Assembly: GCF_009831235.1 (NCBI RefSeq)
Contig: NZ_WUUL01000019.1
Location: forward strand, 1 to 47,664
Reading direction: 5' to 3'
Source of the DNA: Shimazuella alba
Lineage (GTDB): Bacteria > Bacillota > Bacilli > Thermoactinomycetales > Thermoactinomycetaceae
DNA: 47,664 bases
Every line of letters starts with the position of its first letter. Positions within the stretch are counted from its first letter, which is position 1. This document shows, one piece after another, positions 1 to 8,041 of this stretch. A program made the position numbers and the translations under genes. The notes beneath the pieces were generated by a model. That model was given only the letters and a program-made list of their open reading frames with translations. It was not told where the DNA came from and ran no database searches.

Positions 1-356
1 ACATTGATTTCCGCCCTAATGGGATTTGGCATTACTGTATGAAGGCTGTAGACGAGAATCTCGGTGATTTTTATGGAATGGAATCTTGGGGAAAAGCCGT
101 TTATGGAGAAATTGTCCAAGATGAAAAAATTACTTATACCGACTACTTTTCTGATGCAGAGGGGAATGAAGCTGAGGGAATGCCAGCTTCCCATACTACG
201 ATGACATTAATCGAGCAAGATGGAAAGACGAAATTGCTCAGCAAAACCAAGTATGATTCCCCTGAAGCGCTCCAAACAGTAATAGAGATGGGTATGGAGC
301 AGGGAATTACCGAAACATTGGATTGCTTGGATGAACATTTGCAATCCATCCATTAG
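1..356 (+). CDS. AHSA1/SRPBCC-domain protein, 3' part only
   Basis: The reading frame is open from the first bases and the gene starts upstream of the window; codons begin at position 3. The visible part starts with a DFRPNGIWHY-like segment, the typical middle of the Aha1-like (AHSA1) SRPBCC fold, which lines a hydrophobic ligand pocket. It ends with a helix rich in methionine and glutamate, ETLDCLDEHL, like the family's long C-terminal helix. About 118 residues are visible against a usual family length near 150. The ligand is unknown. It runs convergently into pepF with a shared terminator between them. The family call is fairly safe; a specific role cannot be given. Confidence 0.75.
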   Translation, partial: IDFRPNGIWHYCMKAVDENLGDFYGMESWGKAVYGEIVQDEKITYTDYFSDAEGNEAEGMPASHTTMTLIEQDGKTKLLSKTKYDSPEALQTVIEMGMEQGITETLDCLDEHLQSIH

Positions 357-412
357 GCATAAATTTGTAAACAGATTGAATACAATCCATGGTGAATGGT
401 ATCAAGTAAAAG

Positions 413-464
413 AAAAAGCTGACTTGAAGAGCGATTTTACTCTTTCCTCAAGTCAGCTTTTTTT
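413..464. terminator. Bidirectional terminator between AHSA1-like gene and pepF
   Basis: A long inverted repeat (AAAAAGCTGACTTGA pairing with TCAAGTCAGCTTTTT) has A-runs on the left and a T-run on the right, so it can terminate transcription from both sides. It overlaps the last codon of pepF. Confidence 0.9.
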
Positions 465-2256
465 ACAACAATTCTTCTAATTCATCCAAGTAACCTTTGT
501 ATACATCAAATGCAGAGCGGATCGGATCAGGTTGTGTCATATCAACACCCGCACGTTTCAATACTTCAATCGGTCCTGCTGAACTGCCTGAAGAAAGGAA
601 AGTGAGATAGCGATCAACTGCTGGTTTTCCTTCTTCTAGAATTTGTTTGGCAAGCGCTGTAGCAGCACTAGTCCCAGTAGCATATTGGTAGACATAAAAA
701 TCATAGTAAAAGTGAGGAATACGGGACCATTCGAGTCCTATTTTCTCATCAACGGTGATGTCAGTACCAAAATATTTTTGATTTAATTCGTAGTAAATTT
801 TCGTTAACGTTTCAGCAGTCAGTGCTTCCCCGTTTTGTGCTTTCTGATGAATCAGCAATTCAAACTCAGCAAACATTGTTTGACGGAACACTGTTCCCCG
901 GAATTTATCTACTTGGTGATTTAAAAGATAGAGACGGTCGTTACGATCTGTCGTTGTCTTTAACAGATAATCACTCAATATGGCTTCGTTACAAGTAGAC
1001 GCTACTTCTGCTACGAAGATGGAGTAGTCTCCATACACATATGGCTGTGTTTTGCGAGTGTAGTAACTATGCATGGAGTGACCCAACTCATGCGCTAAGG
1101 TAAACATGTTATCCATGTTGTCTTGCCAGTTCATCAATACGAATGGATTGGTTCCATAAGTACCAAAGGAATATGCACCACTGCGTTTTCCTTGATTTTC
1201 ATACACATCAATCCAACCATCACGGAATGCGTGCTGCAGTGTTTCTCGGTATTCGGTACCAAGCGGTGCAAGCCCTCTTACTACAATATCTTTTGCCTCA
1301 TCATACGTGATTTTTTTCGGTTTGTGGTTGATGAAAGGAGTATAAAGATCATACATATGTAATTCTTTTACACCCATTGCTTTTTTTCGCAGTTTGATAT
1401 AGCGATGCAGCAAAGGTAGATTTTCATGCACGATGGAAATCAATTGGTCATACACTTTTTCAGGAATATTGTTTCCGCTCAGAGAGCGCTGACGTGCAGA
1501 ATCATAATGACGCAGACGAGCCATTAGATTGTGTTTTTTGACATGAGCTGATAATGTACTCGCAAATGTATTTTTTAAACTTCCGTATGTATCATAGACA
1601 GCATGGAAAGTATCTTTGCGCACACGAGCATCACTGTTTTCAAGCAGTTGAATCATACGCCCATGTGTGATTTCTACTTCTTTTCCTTCATCATCGGTGA
1701 TAGAAGGGAATTTCATATCAGCATTGTTTAAGAGTCCGTATGTATTTCGCGATGCTCCCAACACTTCGCTTGCTTCTGCGAGCAATGCTTCTTCTTTGGA
1801 AGATAAAACATGTGGGCGGAAACGGTCTAGTTCAGCAAGTTCGTAGCTGTATAATTGCAGTTTAGGCTCCGATTGGAGAAAAGATTGTATGGTTGCAGCT
1901 GGGATTGCTAGAATTTCCGGTTTTAAGTAAGCTAGTGCACTGCCAGCTTCTGTTGTTAAAGTGGAAGCGCGATCGTTATACGCTTGATAATGAGAATTGG
2001 TTGTATCTTCATCGTAACGCATACGAGCATAGACAAACAGTTTGCCGATGCGAGCAGATAACTCATCACGAGTGGACAATGCTTGGTAGAAGGTAGTAGC
2101 AGATTCAGCTAATTTCCCTTCAAATTCACGCAACGTAGGGATTAGCTTTTTGACAGCCTTAAACTCTTCTTCCCATGCGGTATCTGTTGGGAATATGGTT
2201 TCTAACTTCCATTGGTATGTTTTGTCTTGCTCCGAACGTAATGGTAATTTGGACAT
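463..2256 (-). CDS. pepF: Oligoendopeptidase F (M3B zinc metallopeptidase)
   Basis: This cytoplasmic zinc peptidase cleaves oligopeptides. The 597-residue length is typical of PepF. The zinc site HELGH begins at His389, followed by the family's downstream conserved block with Glu (VAEVASTCNEA). The start is well supported by an AGGAGGA ribosome binding site on the minus strand just before the ATG at 2256. A TATAAT-like -10 lies on the minus strand at 2306-2311 with no convincing -35. It stands alone, convergent with the upstream AHSA1-like gene. Substrates cannot be inferred; in Bacillales PepF proteins are linked to general peptide turnover and sometimes to sporulation peptides. Confidence 0.95.
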   Translation of the reverse strand: MSKLPLRSEQDKTYQWKLETIFPTDTAWEEEFKAVKKLIPTLREFEGKLAESATTFYQALSTRDELSARIGKLFVYARMRYDEDTTNSHYQAYNDRASTLTTEAGSALAYLKPEILAIPAATIQSFLQSEPKLQLYSYELAELDRFRPHVLSSKEEALLAEASEVLGASRNTYGLLNNADMKFPSITDDEGKEVEITHGRMIQLLENSDARVRKDTFHAVYDTYGSLKNTFASTLSAHVKKHNLMARLRHYDSARQRSLSGNNIPEKVYDQLISIVHENLPLLHRYIKLRKKAMGVKELHMYDLYTPFINHKPKKITYDEAKDIVVRGLAPLGTEYRETLQHAFRDGWIDVYENQGKRSGAYSFGTYGTNPFVLMNWQDNMDNMFTLAHELGHSMHSYYTRKTQPYVYGDYSIFVAEVASTCNEAILSDYLLKTTTDRNDRLYLLNHQVDKFRGTVFRQTMFAEFELLIHQKAQNGEALTAETLTKIYYELNQKYFGTDITVDEKIGLEWSRIPHFYYDFYVYQYATGTSAATALAKQILEEGKPAVDRYLTFLSSGSSAGPIEVLKRAGVDMTQPDPIRSAFDVYKGYLDELEELL

Positions 2257-2402
2257 CTAGTGGTCCTCCTAGGGGAGTGGAATTGGTAAAGAAAGCTATT
2301 TATTTATTATAGCTTAAATGGAGGAATGGGGAGAAATAAAAAAGAGTAACTTGTGGAGCAACTCTTGGTAATCCCTAAATTATATGTTATAGATTTTTTG
2401 GG

Positions 2403-2442
2403 GTCGTGGAACCGACACCTTAACAGGTGTTGGTCCCACGAC
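2403..2442 (-). other. GC-rich hairpin after the 46-codon orphan gene
   Basis: An inverted repeat (GTCGTGG...CCACGAC with inner ACACC/GGTGT) lies 13 bases past the stop of the small minus-strand gene. On the minus strand it is followed by CCCAAAAAATC, not a T-run, so it is not a standard intrinsic terminator. It may protect the 3' end of the transcript or act as a T-poor terminator. Confidence 0.6.
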
Positions 2443-2455
2443 GGTTGGTTACCTC

Positions 2456-2596
2456 TCAGCCTCTCAGCTTCTTGATGAGAAGGTAGGCGATCCAGCAGGT
2501 AAGGAGCCCACCGATCAAAGGATCCTGGAAAAGACCAATCACTACATCGCGACCAGCTCCGATGAGTTTACCGATGACATCGAAGATTGGTTCCAT
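2456..2596 (-). CDS. Small hydrophobic protein of unknown function, 46 aa
   Basis: A short open frame encodes an acidic/amphipathic N-terminus (MEPIFDVIGKLIGAGRDVV) and then a hydrophobic stretch (LIGGLLTCWIAYLLI, about residues 27-41) ending in a basic KKLRG tail. This suggests one membrane segment with the C-terminus facing the cytoplasm. A GAAGGG ribosome binding site precedes the ATG, and a good SigA-type promoter (TTCACA, 17 bp, TATAAT) lies about 30 bases upstream, so it is very likely expressed. The codons favour C in third positions, unlike the neighbouring host genes. I recognise no family; small membrane peptides of this kind include toxins, holin-like proteins and regulators, and nothing here decides among them. 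Confidence 0.65.
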   Translation of the reverse strand: MEPIFDVIGKLIGAGRDVVIGLFQDPLIGGLLTCWIAYLLIKKLRG

Positions 2597-2627
2597 GTTT
2601 TTTCCCTTCGTAGTAACCGACACATTT

Positions 2628-2656
2628 ATTATACAGAAGTGGATGATGATTGTGAA
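2628..2656 (-). promoter_or_regulatory. SigA-type promoter of the 46-codon gene
   Basis: On the minus strand, TTCACA (2651-2656) is separated by 17 bp from TATAAT (2628-2633). Transcription would start about 30 bases before the ATG at 2596. Confidence 0.75.
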
Positions 2657-2683
2657 TATGTTTATAGGTTATAGTAAAAATTG

Positions 2684-2716
2684 ACTTCCCCCGGTCGTGC
2701 TGCAACCGGGGGAAGT
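2684..2716 (-). terminator. Terminator of the 82-codon orphan gene
   Basis: A perfect 12-bp stem (ACTTCCCCCGGT / ACCGGGGGAAGT) with a 9-base loop is followed on the minus strand by CAATTTTTACT. It lies directly after the stop of the 82-codon gene. Confidence 0.85.
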
Positions 2717-2724
2717 GGAAAGCC

Positions 2725-2973
2725 TTACAGCTTGTTGATCTCCTTCGCTGCAGTGGGAGCCACCTTCTTGAGGTCCCCCATGTTCTTACGGGCGACCGGG
2801 GAAGAGAGGGCCTGTCGCACGGCCTCCTGATCGATTCGCCGCGTGCCTCCGATTTGGGCGATAAACTCCTGAACAGCGGCGTTGCCCAGGAGTGTTGCGA
2901 GTGCCTTCTCAGCCTCCGATCGGGGGAGTCGCTTGATGTTTCGCTCCACGTTGGCGGTCGGATCGTGAGCCAT
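2725..2973 (-). CDS. GC-rich orphan protein of unknown function, 82 aa
   Basis: A soluble, basic, mostly helical small protein with the segments NVERNIKRLPRSEAEKAL and AVQEFIAQIGG. It ends in KEINKL. A ribosome binding site (AAAGGATG) precedes the ATG at 2973 and a strong terminator follows the stop, so the gene looks intact. Composition is strikingly different from the host: bases 2761-2820 contain 38 G or C out of 60. No family was recognised and there are no cysteines, signal peptide or membrane segment. It is the second of two adjacent GC-rich minus-strand genes, each with its own hairpin. Confidence 0.65.
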   Translation of the reverse strand: MAHDPTANVERNIKRLPRSEAEKALATLLGNAAVQEFIAQIGGTRRIDQEAVRQALSSPVARKNMGDLKKVAPTAAKEINKL

Positions 2974-3190
2974 GGGTCATCCTTTCCACTAGTGACTAAT
3001 GGAGCTTCTATCTATGCTCCTCTATCAAAGTCATTTTAACATAAAAATTAAAAAATATCATATGTATTTGTTTTCTTTTTATGTAGATGCTACGAACATA
3101 AAGCAACCTCATACTTTCTCTCATACTCCCCACTAGCCTTTTCCTAAAAAAATAGATATGATAAGAACGTAATGTTTTCAAGGAGGAAAA

Positions 3191-3202
3191 ATGGCACAAT
3201 GA
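3191..3202 (+). promoter_or_regulatory. Three-codon upstream ORF coupled to accB start
   Basis: ATG GCA CAA TGA (Met-Ala-Gln-stop) sits 5 bases after an AAGGAGG ribosome binding site. Its stop overlaps the accB ATG as ATGA. The Shine-Dalgarno spacing fits the mini-ORF better than accB, so accB may be translated by re-initiation. Confidence 0.5.
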
Positions 3203-3693
3203 CATTAAAAATGCATGAAATACGTGAACTTATTCAACTAATTGATGATTCTTCGATTGATGAGTTTGAACTTGAAAAAGATGGAGAAAAAGTTTCCATT
3301 CGCAAGGCAAAACCTGAGGTAATCACACAGCAAGTCGCAGCTCCTGCTGCCTATGTTCCACCGGTAGCTCCACAAGCTGTACCACCTGCACCTGCAGTAC
3401 AAGAAACTGCTCCAGCAGCGTCTGCCCCTGCTGAGGAATCAACAGACACCGATCTACATAAAATTGTTTCACCAATGGTAGGTACGTTTTATCGTGCTTC
3501 TTCTCCAGATGCAGATCCATATGTGAGTGAAGGGGATACGATTAACAGCAAATCAGTTGTTTGTATTGTCGAAGCAATGAAATTGATGAATGAGCTAGAA
3601 GCAGAGGTAAGTGGAACGATTGTCCAAGTATTGGCTGAAAATGGTCAGTTAGTCGAATACGGACAACCACTATTTCTCGTGAAGCCTTCTTAG
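3199..3693 (+). CDS. accB: Biotin carboxyl carrier protein of acetyl-CoA carboxylase
   Basis: AccB carries the biotin that AccC carboxylates for malonyl-CoA synthesis, the first step of fatty acid synthesis. The N-terminus ([21 protein letters not shown]) matches the family's N-terminal helix. A Pro/Ala-rich linker spans about residues 40-85, and the C-terminal biotinyl domain contains EAMKLM with the biotinylated Lys128. At 164 residues it is of usual length. An in-frame upstream ATG at 3172 would add nine residues, but alignment to the family and the RBS favour 3199. accC follows after 15 bases with its own GGAGG site. Confidence 0.95.
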   Translation: MTLKMHEIRELIQLIDDSSIDEFELEKDGEKVSIRKAKPEVITQQVAAPAAYVPPVAPQAVPPAPAVQETAPAASAPAEESTDTDLHKIVSPMVGTFYRASSPDADPYVSEGDTINSKSVVCIVEAMKLMNELEAEVSGTIVQVLAENGQLVEYGQPLFLVKPS

Positions 3694-3708
3694 GAAGGAG
3701 GAAGTCAT

Positions 3709-5067
3709 ATGTTTAAAAAAGTACTAGTAGCTAACCGAGGAGAGATCGCAGTTCGTATTATTCGTGCTTGCCGCGAATTGGGAATTGCAACAGTTGCTAT
3801 TTATTCAGAAGCAGATCGAGAAGCTCTACATGTCACCCTTGCAGATGAAGCGTATTGTGTGGGACCAGCTATGTCCCGTGACAGCTATCTAAACATGACC
3901 AATATTATGAGTGCTGCTACCTTGCTAGAGGTGGATGCGATCCATCCAGGATACGGATTTTTAGCAGAAAATGCTGCATTTGCCGAACTATGTGCAAGCT
4001 GTAACATTACGTTTATCGGCCCATCTCCTGAGGCAATCGTGAAAATGGGAGATAAGACAACTGCTCGCGAAACCATGAAAGAAAGTGGTGTACCAGTAGT
4101 TCCGGGTACAGAGGGTGTTATCGAAGATATCGGTGAAGCGCTGGAGACAGCAAAAGAAATTGGTTTCCCTGTCATCGTGAAAGCTACAGCAGGTGGCGGC
4201 GGAAAAGGGATGCGTGTTGTTTATAGCGAAGAAGAATTAGTAAACGCTGTAAATCTTGCGCAAAAAGAAGCCGAAGCTAACTTTGGAAATCCTGGCGTGT
4301 ATCTAGAAAAGTTTTTGGTAGAACCAAGACATATTGAAATTCAAGTGTTGGCAGATAATCACGGCAATGTGATTCACTTAGGGGAACGGGATTGTTCCAT
4401 CCAACGCCGATACCAAAAATTAATTGAAGAAGCTCCTTCTCCAGCTATTTCTCCAGAGATTCGCGAAAAGATGGGGCAGGCTGCGATCGCTGCTGCGCAA
4501 GCTGTAGATTATTCTGGAGCAGGGACGATTGAGTTTCTCTTTGATCGTGATCAAAACTTCTACTTCATGGAGATGAATACACGGATTCAGGTAGAACACC
4601 CTGTCACAGAGTTAATTACTGGTGTAGACTTAGTAAAGGAACAAATTTTAGTTGCTGCTGGGCTCCCTCTATCTGTCACCCAAGAAGATATCCAGATTAA
4701 TGGCTGGGCAATCGAATGCCGTGTCAATGCGGAGCGCCCTGAGAAAAACTTTATCCCTTCTCCTGGGAAAATCGAATTTTATTTAGCACCAGGAGGAACT
4801 GGGGTCAGGGTTGATAGTGCCTGCTATCCAGGGTATACTATTACACCCTACTACGATTCGATGGTTGCGAAATTGATCGTTTGGGGTAAAGATAGAGATG
4901 AGGCTGTTGCAAGGATGAGCCGAGCGCTTACCGAATTTGCGATTCAGGGAGTGCATACGACTATTCCTTTCCATATTAAAATGATGTCCAATCCTAATTT
5001 TGTTTCAGGAGACTTTCATATTCAGTTCTTGGAAGGGATAAACTTGTTTGAAGAAGGTGATTTGTAA
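3709..5067 (+). CDS. accC: Biotin carboxylase subunit of acetyl-CoA carboxylase
   Basis: AccC uses ATP and bicarbonate to carboxylate the biotin of AccB. The sequence shows the N-terminal fold ([16 protein letters not shown]), the ATP-grasp glycine-rich loop ([11 protein letters not shown]), the metal-binding [14 protein letters not shown] block and the C-terminal domain. Its length is 452 residues, typical of bacterial AccC. Start follows GGAAGGAGG. The stop overlaps the next ATG by one base (TAATG), so yqhY is translationally coupled. The same biotin carboxylase might also serve the propionyl-CoA carboxylase beta subunit at 35486, because no second one is visible in the window; that is inference. 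Confidence 0.97.
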   Translation: MFKKVLVANRGEIAVRIIRACRELGIATVAIYSEADREALHVTLADEAYCVGPAMSRDSYLNMTNIMSAATLLEVDAIHPGYGFLAENAAFAELCASCNITFIGPSPEAIVKMGDKTTARETMKESGVPVVPGTEGVIEDIGEALETAKEIGFPVIVKATAGGGGKGMRVVYSEEELVNAVNLAQKEAEANFGNPGVYLEKFLVEPRHIEIQVLADNHGNVIHLGERDCSIQRRYQKLIEEAPSPAISPEIREKMGQAAIAAAQAVDYSGAGTIEFLFDRDQNFYFMEMNTRIQVEHPVTELITGVDLVKEQILVAAGLPLSVTQEDIQINGWAIECRVNAERPEKNFIPSPGKIEFYLAPGGTGVRVDSACYPGYTITPYYDSMVAKLIVWGKDRDEAVARMSRALTEFAIQGVHTTIPFHIKMMSNPNFVSGDFHIQFLEGINLFEEGDL

Positions 5068-5456
5068 TGGAACGTTTAGGTCCTTTAGGAAAAGTAGAGA
5101 TTGCACCAGAAGTGCTTGAAATAATTGCTGGAATGGCTGCATCCAAAGTAGAAGGTGTAAGTGGGATGAAAGGCGGAGTAGTTGGAGATATCAACCAATT
5201 ACTCGGTCGAAAAAATCTACGTCAAGGAATTCAAGTAGCTTTAAATGAGCAGACTGCTATCCAAGTTTCTATTATCGTCGAATATGGTTACCATATCCCG
5301 AATGTAGGGCAAGAAGTTCAAGAACAAGTGAAATCAGCGATTGAAGCAATGACAGGTATTGTGGTCGATCAGGTGATTGTACAAGTAGAAGGAATCAGAG
5401 TTCCTCAAGTAGAAAAAGCGAAAGAGAAGCAAGAGAAGCCAAATCGATTAAAATAA
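5067..5456 (+). CDS. yqhY: Asp23/Gls24 family protein (YqhY-like)
   Basis: A 129-residue Asp23/Gls24 domain protein with the typical core IAPEVLEIIAGMAASKVEGVSGM and a charged Lys-rich tail. In Bacillus the yqhY gene sits in the same place after accC and its loss disturbs control of acetyl-CoA carboxylase activity, so a role in tuning lipid synthesis is likely. It overlaps accC by one base. A terminator follows about 60 bases downstream, making accB-accC-yqhY a natural transcription unit. The N-terminus is well defined by the coupled start. Confidence 0.9.
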   Translation: MERLGPLGKVEIAPEVLEIIAGMAASKVEGVSGMKGGVVGDINQLLGRKNLRQGIQVALNEQTAIQVSIIVEYGYHIPNVGQEVQEQVKSAIEAMTGIVVDQVIVQVEGIRVPQVEKAKEKQEKPNRLK

Positions 5457-5514
5457 GGGACGTAAGGAAAAGCGTTGGTTCTTTTGTTCGATAAACGTAT
5501 TTAGGAAGAAGAAA

Positions 5515-5540
5515 CCGAGCCTTTTGGCTCGGATTTTTTT
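5515..5540 (+). terminator. Terminator between yqhY and nusB
   Basis: CCGAGCC, a TTTT loop, GGCTCGG, then A and seven T's. The nusB ribosome binding site (GGAGGTG) begins right after the T-run, so read-through would allow nusB expression while termination would exclude it. Confidence 0.9.
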
Positions 5541-5552
5541 GGAGGTGAAACA

Positions 5553-5960
5553 ATGAGTCGTCGATTGGTTCGTGAATTGGTTATCCAACGTCAATATCAG
5601 CAATTGGTTCATCCAGAGGATCAAGGTGATATTTTTGCTCCGAATGAAGCAAAACTTACAGAGGAAGACAGAGGATATTATGAGATAATCCGTCAAGGAT
5701 TAAAAGCACATCTAGAACAAATTGATCCTTATATCAGCCGCTATGTGAAAAGTGGTTGGTCACTGGATCGTCTTTCGATTGTCGATCGTGCTGTTTTGCG
5801 ATTAGCAGTCTATGAACTACTGTATCAAAAAGATATCCCTGCCAAAGTAGTTGTAAATGAAGCAGTAGATCTCGCAAAGGCATTTAGCGGGGAAGAAGCT
5901 GGACGTTTTGTAAATGGTGTCCTTGGAAAAGTTATTACGGAGCTAGGGGTGTCTAAGTAA
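5553..5960 (+). CDS. nusB: Transcription antitermination factor NusB
   Basis: NusB binds boxA RNA with NusE (S10) to support rRNA antitermination. The 135-residue sequence shows the family's helical blocks: an N-terminal basic RNA-binding helix, SRYVKSGWSLDRLSIVDRAVLRLAVYEL, and VVVNEAVDLAKAFSGEEAGRFVNGVLGK. Start follows GGAGGTGAAACA. Its 3' end overlaps the convergent EndoQ-like gene by 8 bases. It begins directly behind a strong terminator, so its transcription depends on read-through or on an unseen promoter within 5457-5510. Confidence 0.95.
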   Translation: MSRRLVRELVIQRQYQQLVHPEDQGDIFAPNEAKLTEEDRGYYEIIRQGLKAHLEQIDPYISRYVKSGWSLDRLSIVDRAVLRLAVYELLYQKDIPAKVVVNEAVDLAKAFSGEEAGRFVNGVLGKVITELGVSK

Positions 5961-7110
5961 TTTTTCCATACTTGCCACCGCCGCCCTTTTGCAAAGATAA
6001 TTTATTTTGCCTTGCTTGTAAAATGTAGTTGGCTAAGGTTGGATTTGCTATGTCAGCAATCTCATCGATGGATGCTTGATGGATGATATTCATCTCTGTA
6101 TCAAAATGTTCGATGAGCTTTGCGATTGTTTTCCTGCCTACTTTCGGAATGAATTCCAATGGGATTTGATGAAAGTATGGGGGTCTATCTTCTGGTGAGG
6201 AAGAAGATTGATCCGCAACAAGAGATATCCTGTCTTTTACTCCCGTTACTTCTTTTGTACTCCCACAAGAAGGACAAAGGGTACGGGAAAAAGGCTTTTG
6301 CTTCGCGCATACGAGGCAATAAGTTTGATAGTATTTGCCAAGAAGCGGATTTAATCCATAGTTTGCAACAATTTTTCTTCCTTTCGCTTTTTTTAAAACG
6401 TATTTGAAATCTTGAAAAGACAACTCTTCTACCCAAAATTCATTGTATTCTCTCCCGATTTTCGGTAAAGAGTGAGCGTCCGAGTTTGTCAAAAATGGAA
6501 TAGAAGCTAATTCAGAAATTTGATCAGCCATCTGCGTATCAGCACTTAGGCCCAATTCCACTGCGTCTAATAACGCAGGTTCAAAGAGATTTGCGATGGA
6601 TGTAGTAGCACTTCCATACATACTTTTAAAGGGAGTAAAAATATGTGCAGGTACGACTAAACCTTGTAAACTCTTCACTTTTTTTATAAACACGGATACA
6701 GGTTGGTAGAGACGTTGTGTGCTCAGTTGTACATTTTTCATATGCAGTTGTAACCAAGCTGTGAACTGCTTTATTTTTTCTAGTGTCGGAAAATAAGCTA
6801 GCATGTGAAAAGGAGCCGTGTGGGCTTCTTTGCATTCTACCTCTACCCCTAAAATGCAGATGGTGTCTTGATAGCGTATTCCACCGTTGGGGTGTTCTTG
6901 GTAACTGCCATTCGAAATTCCTTCCTCTATTTCTGCTTGAATGGGTGGAGAGTGTGCATCTATAATTCCGATCATGGAAATTCCTTTTTGTGTACTCGCT
7001 TCTTTCACTACATGATGAAATGTCATATTGCGAGCAGCCGTTATTTTAATAGGTAGATTGCTTTCTGATCTTCCTAGGTGGATATGAAGATCAGCAAATA
7101 TTCGGTTCAA
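5953..7110 (-). CDS. Endonuclease Q family protein (PHP domain, zinc finger)
   Basis: The 385-residue protein begins with a PHP metal-binding motif (ADLHIHLG) and has further PHP residues (IIDAHSPP, TNSDAH near residue 215). Then comes a CxxC...CxxC zinc finger (CLVCAK...CPSCG) and a helix-hairpin-helix-like C-terminus (IPKVGRKTIAKLIEHF). This is the layout of EndoQ, which nicks DNA 5' of deaminated bases such as uracil and hypoxanthine in archaea and some Bacillales. It is divergent from folD with 82 bases between, and its 3' end overlaps nusB. In B. subtilis the related yqxK lies elsewhere. Family call is firm; activity is inferred from family knowledge. Confidence 0.85.
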   Translation of the reverse strand: MNRIFADLHIHLGRSESNLPIKITAARNMTFHHVVKEASTQKGISMIGIIDAHSPPIQAEIEEGISNGSYQEHPNGGIRYQDTICILGVEVECKEAHTAPFHMLAYFPTLEKIKQFTAWLQLHMKNVQLSTQRLYQPVSVFIKKVKSLQGLVVPAHIFTPFKSMYGSATTSIANLFEPALLDAVELGLSADTQMADQISELASIPFLTNSDAHSLPKIGREYNEFWVEELSFQDFKYVLKKAKGRKIVANYGLNPLLGKYYQTYCLVCAKQKPFSRTLCPSCGSTKEVTGVKDRISLVADQSSSSPEDRPPYFHQIPLEFIPKVGRKTIAKLIEHFDTEMNIIHQASIDEIADIANPTLANYILQARQNKLSLQKGGGGKYGKIT

Positions 7111-7192
7111 CTTCTATTCCTCCCTAGTTTTTGTTACATGATTTTCAAACAAATGGTAAACTACAGATATTATATAAAGAGGTGGATCGATA

Positions 7193-8041
7193 ATGCCAGC
7201 AAAAATAATAAGTGGAAAACAGATAGCAGCAGACATTCGTCTTGAATTAAAAGATGAAGTAAGTGAATTGAGAAAAAATGATATTTTTCCAAAACTAGTG
7301 GTGGTACTGGTTGGAAACAATCCAGCATCGGAGTCCTATGTAAAAGGGAAAATCCGTGCAGCAGAAGAAATCGGCATGGAATCCGTTTTAATTCGTTATG
7401 CGGATACGATCAGTGAAGATGAATTATTATCGAAAGTAAATGATTTAAATAAAGATGAGTCTGTACATGGGATATTGGTACAACTACCATTACCAAAGCA
7501 AATCTCAGAGCAACGAGTGATCGAAGCAATAGCAGCGGAAAAAGATGTTGATGGATTTCATCCAGAGAGTGTAGGGCGTATGGTAACAGGCTTAGAAACT
7601 TTTCTATCTTGCACTCCAGCTGGTATCATGCAATTGCTAAAGCGATCAGATGTTTCTTTGCAAGGAAAACATGCTGTTGTCGTTGGGCGAAGCAACATTG
7701 TTGGAAAGCCGATCTCTTTGTTACTTCTACAAGCAGACGCTACAGTAACGATTTGTCACTCCAAAACAGTAGACCTTGCTTCCATTACTAAACAAGCAGA
7801 TGTATTGATCGCAGCAGTGGGGCGTGCTGAAATGATTACCAAAGATCATGTCAAACCTGGTGCTGTTGTGATTGACGTTGGAGTGAATCGTACGGATGCT
7901 GGCTTAGTTGGCGATGTGAAATTTGATGAAGTTAGCGAAATTGCTTCTGCGATTACTCCTGTTCCAGGTGGCGTGGGTCCGATGACTATCACGATGTTAA
8001 TGGCAAACACCATCGAATCAGCGAAAAGGCATGCAGGCTAA
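7193..8041 (+). CDS. folD: Bifunctional methylenetetrahydrofolate dehydrogenase/cyclohydrolase
   Basis: FolD interconverts methylene-, methenyl- and 10-formyl-tetrahydrofolate using NADP. The 282 residues contain the substrate-site block with ASESYVKGK, the signature DVDGFHPESVGRM, the Rossmann segment VVVGRSNIVGKPISLLL and the C-terminal TPVPGGVGPMT. The start follows AGAGGTGG. Its stop overlaps the xseA start by one base (TAATG), which couples translation. The folD-xseA-xseB-ispA order is the normal Bacillales arrangement. Confidence 0.97.
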   Translation: MPAKIISGKQIAADIRLELKDEVSELRKNDIFPKLVVVLVGNNPASESYVKGKIRAAEEIGMESVLIRYADTISEDELLSKVNDLNKDESVHGILVQLPLPKQISEQRVIEAIAAEKDVDGFHPESVGRMVTGLETFLSCTPAGIMQLLKRSDVSLQGKHAVVVGRSNIVGKPISLLLLQADATVTICHSKTVDLASITKQADVLIAAVGRAEMITKDHVKPGAVVIDVGVNRTDAGLVGDVKFDEVSEIASAITPVPGGVGPMTITMLMANTIESAKRHAG

